Part shown: positions 1 through 6,830 of the stretch, piece after piece
Layout: the number at the start of each line of letters is the position of its first letter
Position numbering within the stretch: position 1 is the first letter of the stretch
Assembly: GCA_001556995.1 (NCBI GenBank)
Contig: LSKF01000067.1
Span: 1-10,369 of the forward strand
From: Erythrobacteraceae bacterium CCH12-C2
GTDB taxonomy: Bacteria; Pseudomonadota; Alphaproteobacteria; Sphingomonadales; Sphingomonadaceae
Direction: 5' to 3'
Length of the DNA: 10,369 nucleotides
Position numbers and translations under genes: made by a program
The notes under the pieces: generated by a model
Seen by the model: only the letters and a program-made list of their open reading frames with translations
What the model was told of the DNA's origin: nothing
The model's database searches: none

Positions 1-1587
1 GGGTCGGGGCCGTTCGGCGCGGGGGCGCTTGCGGGGACGATTGAGCTGGATAGTGCCGATCCGGGGAACACGGGGCCGCTACTCGCCAGTGCGGGTGTCA
101 ATGACCGGGGCGAGACCGAAGCGAGCGGGGTGCTGACCCAGCGGCTGGGGCAGGGCTTTGCCTTCGCCAGCGGGCGCTGGGACCGGGGTCAGGGGTTCTT
201 CACCACGCCCGAGAACCAGCGCGTCCCCGCCACCGCCCGCGCCGCCTTTGACAGCTGGAGCGCCGCCGTCCGCGCGGTCGCGCCGCTCACCGAGACAGTC
301 GAAGTGCAGGCCCGCATCGGCGCCTTCCGCGATGCGCGCACGCTGCGCTTTCAAGACGCGGATTCAACCAGCGAGGGGCAGGAAGCCTCGATCCGCTTTG
401 TCGGGCGGGGCGCGTGGCAGTTCGATGCGCTCGCCTATGTGCAGGCGCGCGATTTCTCGAACATCGTGATCTCCGCGACGCGCTTTACGCCGACACTTGA
501 TCAGCGCGCCACCCCCTCGACCGGGATCGGCGGCAAGTTCGAGCTGCGCCCGCCGCTGCTCGAAGGCCACGATATCCGCATCGGCGCTGATTACCGCCGC
601 GCCGATGGGGAGATGCAGGAGTTGGCGCTCAATGCCGTGTCGGGCGCTGTCACCGAGCGTCGCCGGGCGGGCGGGGCGACCAGCAATCTCGGGCTGTTCA
701 TTGAGGATGACTGGCAGATTGGCCCACTGCTGGTGAACGGCGGTCTTCGCGCAGACCGCACCAGCATCACCGGCGGGTTCTTCCGCGCGGTCAGCGCCGC
801 CGGGGTGCCGGTCAACACCGTCCTGGCGCCTGACCGCAGCGATTGGGCCCTGAGCTGGCGCGCCGGTGCGCTGTTCTATGCCACCCGCCGGCTCGATCTG
901 CGCGCAGCGGCCTATACCGGCTTGCGCCTGCCGACGCTGAACGAGCTGTACCGCCCCATCGTGGTGTTCCCGGTGGTGACCGAGGCCAATGCAGCGCTCA
1001 AGAACGAACGGCTTGAAGGCTTCGAAGTCGGGCTGGACTGGCAGCCGGTCAATGCGCTGGTGCTGTCGCTTACCGCCTTCGACAATAAGGTTGAGAATGC
1101 CATCGCCAATGTCACGATTGCGCCCAATCGCCGCCGCCGTGAGAACTTGCCAGCCATCGACGCGCGCGGGATCGAGGCGAGCGTCGCAGCCAAGCTCGGC
1201 AGTGTCAGCATCGACGGATCACTGGCCTGGACCGATGCCACGGTGCGAGGCGAGGGCGCTTCGGCGGAGCTTGATGGCTTGCGACCCGCCCAGACCCCTG
1301 AATTTGCCGCCACGCTGACCCTTGGATGGAGGCCCGCGGCGGGCTGGCACGTGGCCGCTACCTTGCGCCATGTCTCGGCCCAATTCGAGGATGATCGCGA
1401 GACTGATTCGCTCCGGCCCGCGACCACCATCGACGCCTTTCTCGCGGTTCCGCTCTGGGCAAAGTGGTCCGCGATTGTGCGGGCTGAGAACCTTGGGGAT
1501 GCCGAAATCATCACCCGCAACCAGGCCGGATCGATCGATCTCGGCGTGCCGCGCACGGTCTGGCTAGGGTTACGCTACGGCTTCTGA
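1..1587 (+). CDS. TonB-dependent outer-membrane receptor, C-terminal part (5' truncated by window edge)
   Basis: The frame is open from the first base and ends at TGA 1585-1587, giving 528 visible residues; the start, signal peptide, TonB box and most of the plug lie to the left of the window. The first residues, GSGPFGAGALAGTIEL, match the end of a TonB receptor plug domain, where a GS/YG-GA-AG-I motif precedes the barrel. The remainder is an alternation of amphipathic strands and loops typical of the 22-strand barrel. It includes a TGLRLPTLNELYRP segment, followed by NxxLKNERLEGFEVGLDW and a late RAENLGD segment, all usual in the C-terminal half of these receptors. The protein ends LGLRYGF, with the terminal aromatic residue needed for outer-membrane barrel assembly. 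Such receptors import siderophores, haem, vitamins or glycans using TonB energy; nothing visible identifies the ligand. The family call is firm, the substrate unknown. Confidence 0.93.
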   Translation, partial: GSGPFGAGALAGTIELDSADPGNTGPLLASAGVNDRGETEASGVLTQRLGQGFAFASGRWDRGQGFFTTPENQRVPATARAAFDSWSAAVRAVAPLTETVEVQARIGAFRDARTLRFQDADSTSEGQEASIRFVGRGAWQFDALAYVQARDFSNIVISATRFTPTLDQRATPSTGIGGKFELRPPLLEGHDIRIGADYRRADGEMQELALNAVSGAVTERRRAGGATSNLGLFIEDDWQIGPLLVNGGLRADRTSITGGFFRAVSAAGVPVNTVLAPDRSDWALSWRAGALFYATRRLDLRAAAYTGLRLPTLNELYRPIVVFPVVTEANAALKNERLEGFEVGLDWQPVNALVLSLTAFDNKVENAIANVTIAPNRRRRENLPAIDARGIEASVAAKLGSVSIDGSLAWTDATVRGEGASAELDGLRPAQTPEFAATLTLGWRPAAGWHVAATLRHVSAQFEDDRETDSLRPATTIDAFLAVPLWAKWSAIVRAENLGDAEIITRNQAGSIDLGVPRTVWLGLRYGF

Positions 1588-1640
1588 CCTCCGGCCGGCC
1601 GGACGCAAGATTATTGCCGTCAGCAAGGATGCAAAGCATT

Positions 1641-1674
1641 CATGCTGCGCCGCAGCGAGGCATGTTGCATTTTT
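1641..1674 (+). terminator. Possible weak intrinsic terminator after the first receptor gene
   Basis: About 55 bases after the receptor stop lies a nested inverted repeat. CATGC (1641-1645) can pair with GCATG (1660-1664), or GCTGC (1644-1648) with GCAGC (1652-1656) around a GCC loop. The hairpin is followed by TTGCATTTTT, ending in five T. ATGCAA (1629-1634) could also pair with TTGCAT (1665-1670) to lengthen the stem with a bulge. The stem is short and imperfect and the T-tract is separated from it, so this is a tentative call. Confidence 0.3.
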
Positions 1675-1780
1675 GCTACTGTTTCACAGGAACTTTCGGA
1701 TGACTCTTGTTAGGCGGCGCGACGCTGATAGGTTTTGCTTTGGAGAGCAATACCCGGCGCAACGACCGGGGTTGATGGAG

Positions 1781-1791
1781 AGAGGACAACC
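1781..1791 (+). promoter_or_regulatory. Ribosome binding site deciding the start of the second TonB receptor
   Basis: A purine-rich GGAGAGAGGA tract ends about six bases before ATG 1792. This supports 1792 over the in-frame TTG at 1735, whose 19 extra residues would place a polar stretch in front of a clear signal peptide. Confidence 0.7.
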
Positions 1792-4341
1792 ATGACACGC
1801 AAGTTCGCGAGCCTTGCTGGCAGCCTGATGGCCTGCAGCGCATTGACTGCCCCCGCCTACGCTCAGGATGCCCAAACCGATGAGCCGGAGATCCGGGACG
1901 AGAAGGTCATCATTGTGACCGCGACCCGCCGTGCGCAGGACGTCCAGGACATTCCGCTGGCGGTGACCGCGATTTCGCCCCAGCAGCTCGAAGCCCAGCG
2001 CGTGGTCAATATCCAGCAGATCGCCGCGCTCGCCCCCAGCTTCACGGCCAGCCAGGCACAGCTTGCCTCGGGCTCGGTGGTGCTGCGTGTGCGCGGGATC
2101 GGGACGACCTCGAACAATATCGGCTTTGAAAGCGCGGTCGGCATCTTCATCGACGGCGCCTACCAGGCCCGTCCGGGCGTTGCCCTGTCCGAATTTGTCG
2201 ATGTCGAACGGGTCGAAGTTCTGCGCGGCCCGCAGGGCACGCTATTCGGCCGCAACACCTCGGCGGGCGCGCTCAACATCACCAACGTGCGTCCCGATGT
2301 CACGGAATTCGGCGGCTTTGTGAACGCCGAATATGGCAATTTCGACGAGATCAGCCTGCAGGGTGCGGTCAACCTGCCGATCGTCAAGGATACAGTCGCG
2401 GTGCGTCTGACCGGGGCATATCGTGAGCGTGACGGTTTCCTCGACGTGGCAGACCGCAACGGCACCATCATCGGTGACACCAATGATGTCGACCAATGGC
2501 TGGTGCGCGCCCAGATTGGCTGGGATACCGAGAGTGGCCTGCGCGGGCGCATTATTGCGGATTATTCCAACAGCCAGTCGAGCTGCTGCGGCGCGATCGA
2601 GCTGTTCCAGAGCCCGTTGGTGACGGGCGGTGCCTTTGCGGCGGTCGGCCTCGGCCCGCGGGGTGGTAACGGCCAGCCCTTCGTGGCGACCGCGCCGCGC
2701 GATCAGGCCGGGTTCGAGCGGGCGATGGACAACCGCGTTGTCTCGGCCAACTTCGCGCCCGTGGCCGATATCGACAACTACGGCGTCACCGGTGAACTCG
2801 AATTCCCGATCTCCGAAAACGCCGACCTCATCTTCATCGGCTCCTATCGCAAGTACGAGAGCTTCGAGAATTACGATTCCGACTTCACCGGGCTCGATAT
2901 CTTCGATGTCGATGCCCTGAACCTTGAAATCGACAACTGGACTGCGGAACTGCGCCTTCAGGGCGAAGCGGTCGGGGGCAAGCTGAATTACATGGTCGGC
3001 GGGTTCTACTCCGACGAGCAGATTGACCAGACCCAGCAGTTTGCGCTGGGCGCGGACTTTGATCGCAACTTTGGCGCGTTCCTCGGCGCGGCTGCCGGGC
3101 CCCTGCCGCTCCAGACCTTTGTCGGCGTCAGCCCCAATGGCACCAGCACCACCAACCGCTTCCAGCAGGACGCCAAGAGCTACGCGATCTTCACCCACAA
3201 CTCCTACGAGATCACTGATGGTCTCGAACTGACCTTGGGTGCCCGCTATTCGTGGGAAGAGAAGTCGGGCGGCTTTACCCAGGTTGCGACCAACAATACG
3301 GTCTGCCCGGCAACGCTCGGGCGATTGGGCGCGATCGGCGCGGTCAACGCGGCGCTGGTGCCGGCTTTCATCGGTATAGGCTGCTTCGGCTTCACCGCGC
3401 CGGCTAACCTGCCGCAGGCTGCCGCACTGCCGCTGCCGCGCACTTTCCAGTCAGAATTCGACGATGAGGAGCTGATCTACACGATCAAGCTCGGCTATGA
3501 ATTCAGCCCCTTTGTGAGCAGCTATGCCAGCTTCACCCACGGCTACAAGGCGGGTGGGATCAACCTTGATACCACCGCTGCGGTGGGCGGGGCTAACCCG
3601 TCCTTCCTGTCGGAAGAGGTTGATGCGTGGGAAATCGGCGTCAAGGGCCAGACCCCGAATGGCGCGCTGACGCTGAACATTGCAGCGTTCTACGAAGAGT
3701 TCACCAATTTCCAGGTGCTTGAATTCACCGGGACCGCCTTCGCTACCTTCAACGTTCCGGTCGCAGAGACCCGGGGCGTGGAAATCGAAAGCCTGATCCG
3801 GCCGAGCGACGAGCTGACCTTCAACCTCGCGGCGACCTTCCTTGAGGCGAGCTATCCCGATGATTGCGCCGGTGATCAGATTGCCCCCCAGGTTGTTTCG
3901 CTCTGCGGCAATGACCTGACCAATGCGCCGCAGGTCGTCGCGCTGGCTGGGGCCTTGTGGGAAAAGCCGATCAGCGATGATGTAGAGCTCTTCTTGTCGG
4001 GCCAGGTCCGGATTGAAGGCGATCAGCGCACCTCGACCCAGGCGATTGTCCCGCCGAGCGCGGCGCAGATCGCTGCGCTGGGTGTCGATGCGGCGGTCGC
4101 TGCCCAACCGTTGATCGTTGCCGACGTTCAGGACGGGAAGGCCTTCGTCAATGCGCGCGCTGGCCTTCGTTTTGCCGGCGGCAAGTATGCGATCGAAGGG
4201 TGGGTCAACAACCTCACCGACGAAGTGGTGCGCGGCGTGACCTTCAACACCACGCTGCGCAGCACCGGCGCGAACAACTCGCGCTCGGCCTTCACCCTGC
4301 CGCCGCGCCAATATGGTGTAACGCTGCGCGCGCGGTTCTGA
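1792..4341 (+). CDS. TonB-dependent outer-membrane receptor, complete
   Basis: A complete receptor of 849 residues, normal length for the family. Residues 1-24 form a Sec signal peptide (MTRK, hydrophobic core, AYA before Q25). A TonB-box-like stretch, EKVIIVTATRR, lies at about 37-47. The plug spans roughly 50-200, with VQDIPLAVTAIS, LRVRGIGT, VGIFIDGAYQ and the hallmark VERVEVLRGPQGTLFGRNTSAGALNI at 138-163. The rest is the beta-barrel, ending YGVTLRARF with a terminal Phe. Six mature-protein cysteines fall in three close pairs (265/266, 505/531, 692/705), which could form disulfides in surface loops. The RGPQGTLFGRNTSAGALN type is very common and expanded in sphingomonads, where these receptors take up diverse ligands; no substrate can be assigned. 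It is separated by 204 bases from the upstream receptor and has its own terminator, so it is probably transcribed alone. No sigma/anti-sigma regulator or TonB gene is adjacent. Confidence 0.95.
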   Translation: MTRKFASLAGSLMACSALTAPAYAQDAQTDEPEIRDEKVIIVTATRRAQDVQDIPLAVTAISPQQLEAQRVVNIQQIAALAPSFTASQAQLASGSVVLRVRGIGTTSNNIGFESAVGIFIDGAYQARPGVALSEFVDVERVEVLRGPQGTLFGRNTSAGALNITNVRPDVTEFGGFVNAEYGNFDEISLQGAVNLPIVKDTVAVRLTGAYRERDGFLDVADRNGTIIGDTNDVDQWLVRAQIGWDTESGLRGRIIADYSNSQSSCCGAIELFQSPLVTGGAFAAVGLGPRGGNGQPFVATAPRDQAGFERAMDNRVVSANFAPVADIDNYGVTGELEFPISENADLIFIGSYRKYESFENYDSDFTGLDIFDVDALNLEIDNWTAELRLQGEAVGGKLNYMVGGFYSDEQIDQTQQFALGADFDRNFGAFLGAAAGPLPLQTFVGVSPNGTSTTNRFQQDAKSYAIFTHNSYEITDGLELTLGARYSWEEKSGGFTQVATNNTVCPATLGRLGAIGAVNAALVPAFIGIGCFGFTAPANLPQAAALPLPRTFQSEFDDEELIYTIKLGYEFSPFVSSYASFTHGYKAGGINLDTTAAVGGANPSFLSEEVDAWEIGVKGQTPNGALTLNIAAFYEEFTNFQVLEFTGTAFATFNVPVAETRGVEIESLIRPSDELTFNLAATFLEASYPDDCAGDQIAPQVVSLCGNDLTNAPQVVALAGALWEKPISDDVELFLSGQVRIEGDQRTSTQAIVPPSAAQIAALGVDAAVAAQPLIVADVQDGKAFVNARAGLRFAGGKYAIEGWVNNLTDEVVRGVTFNTTLRSTGANNSRSAFTLPPRQYGVTLRARF

Positions 4342-4381
4342 GGCGCTTCACCAGATACTCCGGCAACAGGAGTGGGAGAGG

Positions 4382-4413
4382 GGGCGGTCCGGGCAACTGG
4401 GCCGCCCTTTTTT
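4382..4413 (+). terminator. Strong intrinsic terminator of the second TonB receptor gene
   Basis: GGGCGGTCC (4382-4390) pairs with GGGCCGCCC (4399-4407) over nine positions, eight Watson-Crick pairs and one G-U wobble, around an eight-base loop. Six T follow immediately (4408-4413). It lies 40 bases after the receptor stop codon and has the textbook form of a rho-independent terminator for + strand transcription. Confidence 0.9.
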
Positions 4414-4414
4414 G

Positions 4415-4644
4415 CGAAGGCGCATCCGCGCCTTCGTCCTCGGTGCGTTTCAAGTCCTTCGGACTTGAGCACCTGCGGGCCCGCAGTCGGGCTTGCGACG
4501 CCTGCGGCGCCGTTCCAGCGTCAAGTCCCCAAGGCATCTACCATACCGGTCGCGCAGCGGCCGCAAGGGCGACCGCCCGCCCGCAGCGGGTCCGAAGCGT
4601 AGCGAAGGACGTCAAGCGAGGACGCAGCCCCGGACGGGGCTGCG
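4415..4644. repeat. Cluster of GC-rich palindromes and hairpins between convergent genes
   Basis: This gene-free stretch is almost continuously self-complementary. CGAAGGCGC (4415-4423) pairs with GCGCCTTCG (4428-4436). TCAAGTCC (4450-4457) pairs with GGACTTGA (4461-4468), enclosed by GGTGC (4442-4446) and GCACC (4469-4473). CTGCGGGCCCGCAG (4473-4486) is a perfect palindrome. CTTG-CG-ACGC (4492-4501) pairs with GCGTCAAG (4518-4525) with a two-base bulge. GGTCGC (4548-4553) pairs with GCGACC (4569-4574) around a GCGGCCGC core. CCCGC (4576-4580) pairs with GCGGG (4586-4590). CGCAGCCCC (4623-4631) pairs with GGGGCTGCG (4636-4644). The last hairpin sits four bases after the stop of the minus-strand acyl-CoA dehydrogenase and could end its transcript, although no T-run follows on that strand. 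Open frames across it look like by-products of base composition. I infer a dispersed intergenic palindromic element. Confidence 0.65.
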
Positions 4645-4647
4645 AAA

Positions 4648-5811
4648 TCACATAGACCTCGCAATCAGCATTTTCATGATCTCGTTCGATCCGCCGTAGA
4701 TCCGCGCGATGCGGGTGTCGCGGTACATCCGGGCGATGGCGTAATCATTGATGTAGCCCGCGCCGCCGTGGAACTGGAGGCACTTGTCGACCACCTCGCT
4801 TTGCAGCTCGGTGACCCAATACTTGGCCATGCTTGCGGTTGCGACATCGAGCTTGCCTTCCAGCAGCTTGGCGATGCAGTCGTTGACAAACACCCGGGCG
4901 GCGGTGCCGCGCGCCTTGAGGTCGGCGAGCACGAACTGGGTGTTCTGGAAGTCCCAGATCGTCTTGCCGAACGCCTTGCGGTTCTTGACGTATTCAACCG
5001 TCACATCGAGCGCCTTCTCGATCCCCGTGATGGCGTTCATCGCGATCACCAGGCGCTCCTGCGGCAGCTCGCCCATCAGCTGGTAGAAGCCGCGCCCTTC
5101 GACGCCGCCGAGCAGGTTGTCGGCCGGGATGAACACGTTGTCGAAGAACAGCTCGGAGGTGTCCTGCGCATCGAGCCCGATCTTGTCGAGCTTCTTGCCG
5201 CGCTGGAAGCCTTCCGCGCCCTCGGTTTCGAGCAGCAGTAGCGAAATGCCCTTGGCGCCTTCGGCCGGATCGGTCTTGGCGACGACGATGATGAAATCGG
5301 CGAGCTGGCCGTTGGAGATCCAGGTCTTGGACCCGTTGAGGCGATACCCGTTGCCGTCCTTCAAGGCGGTGGTCTTGATCGATTGCAGGTCGCTTCCCGC
5401 ATCAGGCTCGCTCATCGCGATCGCGCTGACGAGGTCGCCAGTCACCAGGCGGGGGAGGTATTTCTGCTTTTGCTCCTCGGTCCCGTGGCGCACCAGATAG
5501 GGCAGGATGATGGTGTTGTGCAGCGAGGCGGCAAAGCCGTCGACGCCGTGCTTGGCCTGCTGGTCGATCACCACCATGTCATGCCGGAAATCGCCGCCGT
5601 GGCCGCCATATTCGGTCGGAACCGAGACGCCGAGCAGACCCGCCGCGCCCGCCTCGCGCCAGAATTCGCGCTCGACCATCCCGTCCTCGCGCCACTTGTG
5701 GATGCGCTTTTCTGGGGCGTGCTGGGCGTAGAACTTGCCGACCGCGTCGGCGAAGATGGCGATTTCCTCTTCTTCCATGAAGGCCGGCTGCGGCACATCG
5801 ATGACGGGCAT
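4648..5811 (-). CDS. Acyl-CoA dehydrogenase, long-chain (LCAD) type
   Basis: A 387-residue flavoprotein of normal length, predicted to catalyse FAD-dependent alpha,beta-dehydrogenation of acyl-CoA, the first step of beta-oxidation, passing electrons to ETF in the cytoplasm. Visible motifs are the first acyl-CoA dehydrogenase signature IAMSEPDAGSD (131-141), GSKTWISNG (160-168), the FAD-binding RKAFGKTIWDFQ (278-289), QFHGGAGY (346-353) and a C-terminal IYGGSNEIMK (371-380). The glutamate used by medium-chain enzymes near the C-terminus is Gly here. PQERL (250-254) supplies Glu252 at the place used by long-chain and isovaleryl-CoA dehydrogenases, so the enzyme should be active. The C-terminal half closely resembles mammalian LCAD as I remember it; chain length or branching preference cannot be read from sequence. 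The ATG at 5811 is preceded by GAGAGAGGATCCAAA. It lies downstream of the enoyl-CoA hydratase on the same strand, 128 bases away, with a REP-like repeat between. Confidence 0.93.
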   Translation of the reverse strand: MPVIDVPQPAFMEEEEIAIFADAVGKFYAQHAPEKRIHKWREDGMVEREFWREAGAAGLLGVSVPTEYGGHGGDFRHDMVVIDQQAKHGVDGFAASLHNTIILPYLVRHGTEEQKQKYLPRLVTGDLVSAIAMSEPDAGSDLQSIKTTALKDGNGYRLNGSKTWISNGQLADFIIVVAKTDPAEGAKGISLLLLETEGAEGFQRGKKLDKIGLDAQDTSELFFDNVFIPADNLLGGVEGRGFYQLMGELPQERLVIAMNAITGIEKALDVTVEYVKNRKAFGKTIWDFQNTQFVLADLKARGTAARVFVNDCIAKLLEGKLDVATASMAKYWVTELQSEVVDKCLQFHGGAGYINDYAIARMYRDTRIARIYGGSNEIMKMLIARSM

Positions 5812-5839
5812 TTTGGATCCTCTCTCTCAAACCAACGAA

Positions 5840-5930
5840 CCGTTCGTGCTGAGCTTGTCGAAGCACCGTCCTCCTTCTGCGCCACCAGCAAAAAAGAAGT
5901 GCAGCGCTTGGACAGGCTCAGGGCGAACGG
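5840..5930. repeat. REP/BIME-like inverted repeat between hydratase and dehydrogenase genes
   Basis: Two 25-base arms face each other. 5840-5864 contains CGTTCGTGCTGAGCTTGTCG, and 5906-5930 contains GACAGGCTCAGGGCGAACGG. Reverse-complemented, they agree at 21 of 25 positions. A 41-base spacer lies between and includes a run of A. The core CTGAGC-TGTC-AAG is a dispersed intergenic repeat that I recognise from many sphingomonad genomes. It may terminate or stabilise the transcript between the two minus-strand genes, as REP elements can. The assignment as a dispersed repeat is from memory; the inverted repeat is seen directly. Confidence 0.8.
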
Positions 5931-5939
5931 AGAATTTTG

Positions 5940-6713
5940 CTATTTCCCAGTCCAGTTGGGCTTGCGCTTTTCGGCGAAGGCGGCCGCGCCTTCGCGGGCG
6001 TCGTGGCTGACGAACACCGGGCCGATGAGCGCGCCCTGCTTGTCGTAGCGTTCGTCCATCGCCCAGCCGCGCGACTGCTTCATCACCTGCTTCGACACCT
6101 TGACCGCGAGCGGGCCATTCGCCGCGATGCGGGCAGCGAGCGCCTTGGCGGCATCAAGCGCCGGGCCTTCGGTCACTTCGTTGATCATGCCAAGCTGGTA
6201 GGCGCGCGGGGCATCGATGAAGTCGCCGGTGAGCGCCAGCTCCATCGCGATGCGTTCGGGGATCTGGTCGGGCAGCATCATCACGCCGCCAGCCGCCGCA
6301 ACAAGCCCGCGCTTCACTTCGGGGATGCCGAATTTGGCATTGGCGTGCGCGACCACGAGGTCGCAGGCGATCATCAGCTCAAGCCCCCCGGCGAGCGCAT
6401 AGCCCTCGACCGCGGCGATCAGCGGCTTCTGCGGCGGGGCCTGCACCACGCCGCCAAAACCCCGGCCTGGGACGCTCGGCGATTCGCCGCGCAGGAAGCC
6501 CTTGAGGTCCATGCCTGAACAGAACGTCCCGCCCGCACCGGTGAGAATGCCGACGCGCAGATCATCCTCGGCGTCCAATCGGTCCATCGCCGCCGCAATC
6601 GCTTCGGAAGCGGCCTTGGTCATGGCGTTCTTCGCTTCGGGGCGGTTGATGGTGACGATGAGGACGCCGTCCTCGACTTCGGTCAGCACTTCGGGGGCAG
6701 CGGTATCGCTCAC
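5940..6713 (-). CDS. Enoyl-CoA hydratase/isomerase (crotonase family)
   Basis: A 257-residue crotonase-fold protein of standard length. It probably hydrates trans-2-enoyl-CoA to 3-hydroxyacyl-CoA, the second beta-oxidation step. Residues 60-70 (AGGTFCSGMDL) and 105-114 (YALAGGLELM) form the oxyanion-hole segments. Both catalytic glutamates of classical hydratases have counterparts with the expected 20-residue spacing: Glu112 in GGLELM and Glu132 in FGIPEVKRG, equivalent to Glu144 and Glu164 of the rat enzyme. This favours hydratase over isomerase or hydrolase roles. The start is GTG at 6713, reading MSDTAAPEVL; AGGAG lies nine bases upstream and no better ATG is in frame. It is the first gene of the leftward unit and diverges from the thiolase gene across 117 bases. 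Its stop (TAG) abuts the REP-like element. Exact substrate is unknown. Confidence 0.9.
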   Translation of the reverse strand: MSDTAAPEVLTEVEDGVLIVTINRPEAKNAMTKAASEAIAAAMDRLDAEDDLRVGILTGAGGTFCSGMDLKGFLRGESPSVPGRGFGGVVQAPPQKPLIAAVEGYALAGGLELMIACDLVVAHANAKFGIPEVKRGLVAAAGGVMMLPDQIPERIAMELALTGDFIDAPRAYQLGMINEVTEGPALDAAKALAARIAANGPLAVKVSKQVMKQSRGWAMDERYDKQGALIGPVFVSHDAREGAAAFAEKRKPNWTGK

Positions 6714-6739
6714 GGGTTCTCTCTCCTGTCAAAAATGTG

Positions 6740-6759
6740 ATTGCATTTTGAAACGCAAT
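6740..6759. promoter_or_regulatory. Candidate operator palindrome in the divergent fatty-acid promoter region
   Basis: ATTGCATTTTGAAACGCAAT is a 20-bp dyad with eight of ten base pairs matching across the centre. It is AT-rich within a GC-rich background. It lies 26 bases upstream of the hydratase GTG and about 70 bases upstream of the thiolase ATG, so one regulator bound here could control both directions. A weak promoter-like pair, TTGTGC (6762-6767) and TACGGA (6785-6790) with 17-base spacing, lies just to its right facing the thiolase. The position suits a TetR- or GntR-type acyl-CoA-responsive repressor, but no regulator gene is in the window and I cannot match the site to a named one. 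Confidence 0.45.
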
Positions 6760-6830
6760 TCTTGTGCGAGTGGTGCAGCCGGTTTACGGAGACGTCAACC
6801 GCAATTTCGCTATAACGAGAGAGGATCATC

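Noticed and set aside
1707..1734. TTGTTA and TAGGTT with 16-base spacing as promoter of the second receptor
   Set aside because: Both boxes match the consensus poorly and the spacing is one base short; too weak to list.
1825..1836. LMAC in the signal peptide of the second receptor as a lipobox
   Set aside because: Met at the second position is a poor lipobox, and a normal AYA-Q signal peptidase I site follows; TonB receptors of this class are not lipoproteins.
2242..3198. 318-codon open frame on the minus strand inside the second TonB receptor
   Set aside because: It lies wholly antisense to a complete receptor with clear motifs and shows no recognisable domain.
4200..4655. Open frames on both strands crossing the gap between the receptor and the acyl-CoA dehydrogenase gene
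   Set aside because: They run through the terminator and the hairpin cluster and give Arg/Ala/Gly-rich sequence without family features; no convincing ribosome binding site was seen.
4687..4695. Loss of the catalytic glutamate in the acyl-CoA dehydrogenase C-terminal motif (IYGGSNE)
   Set aside because: Long-chain and isovaleryl-CoA dehydrogenases also have Gly here and use a glutamate in a PQERL/LERL-type motif, which is present as Glu252, so this is not evidence of inactivation.
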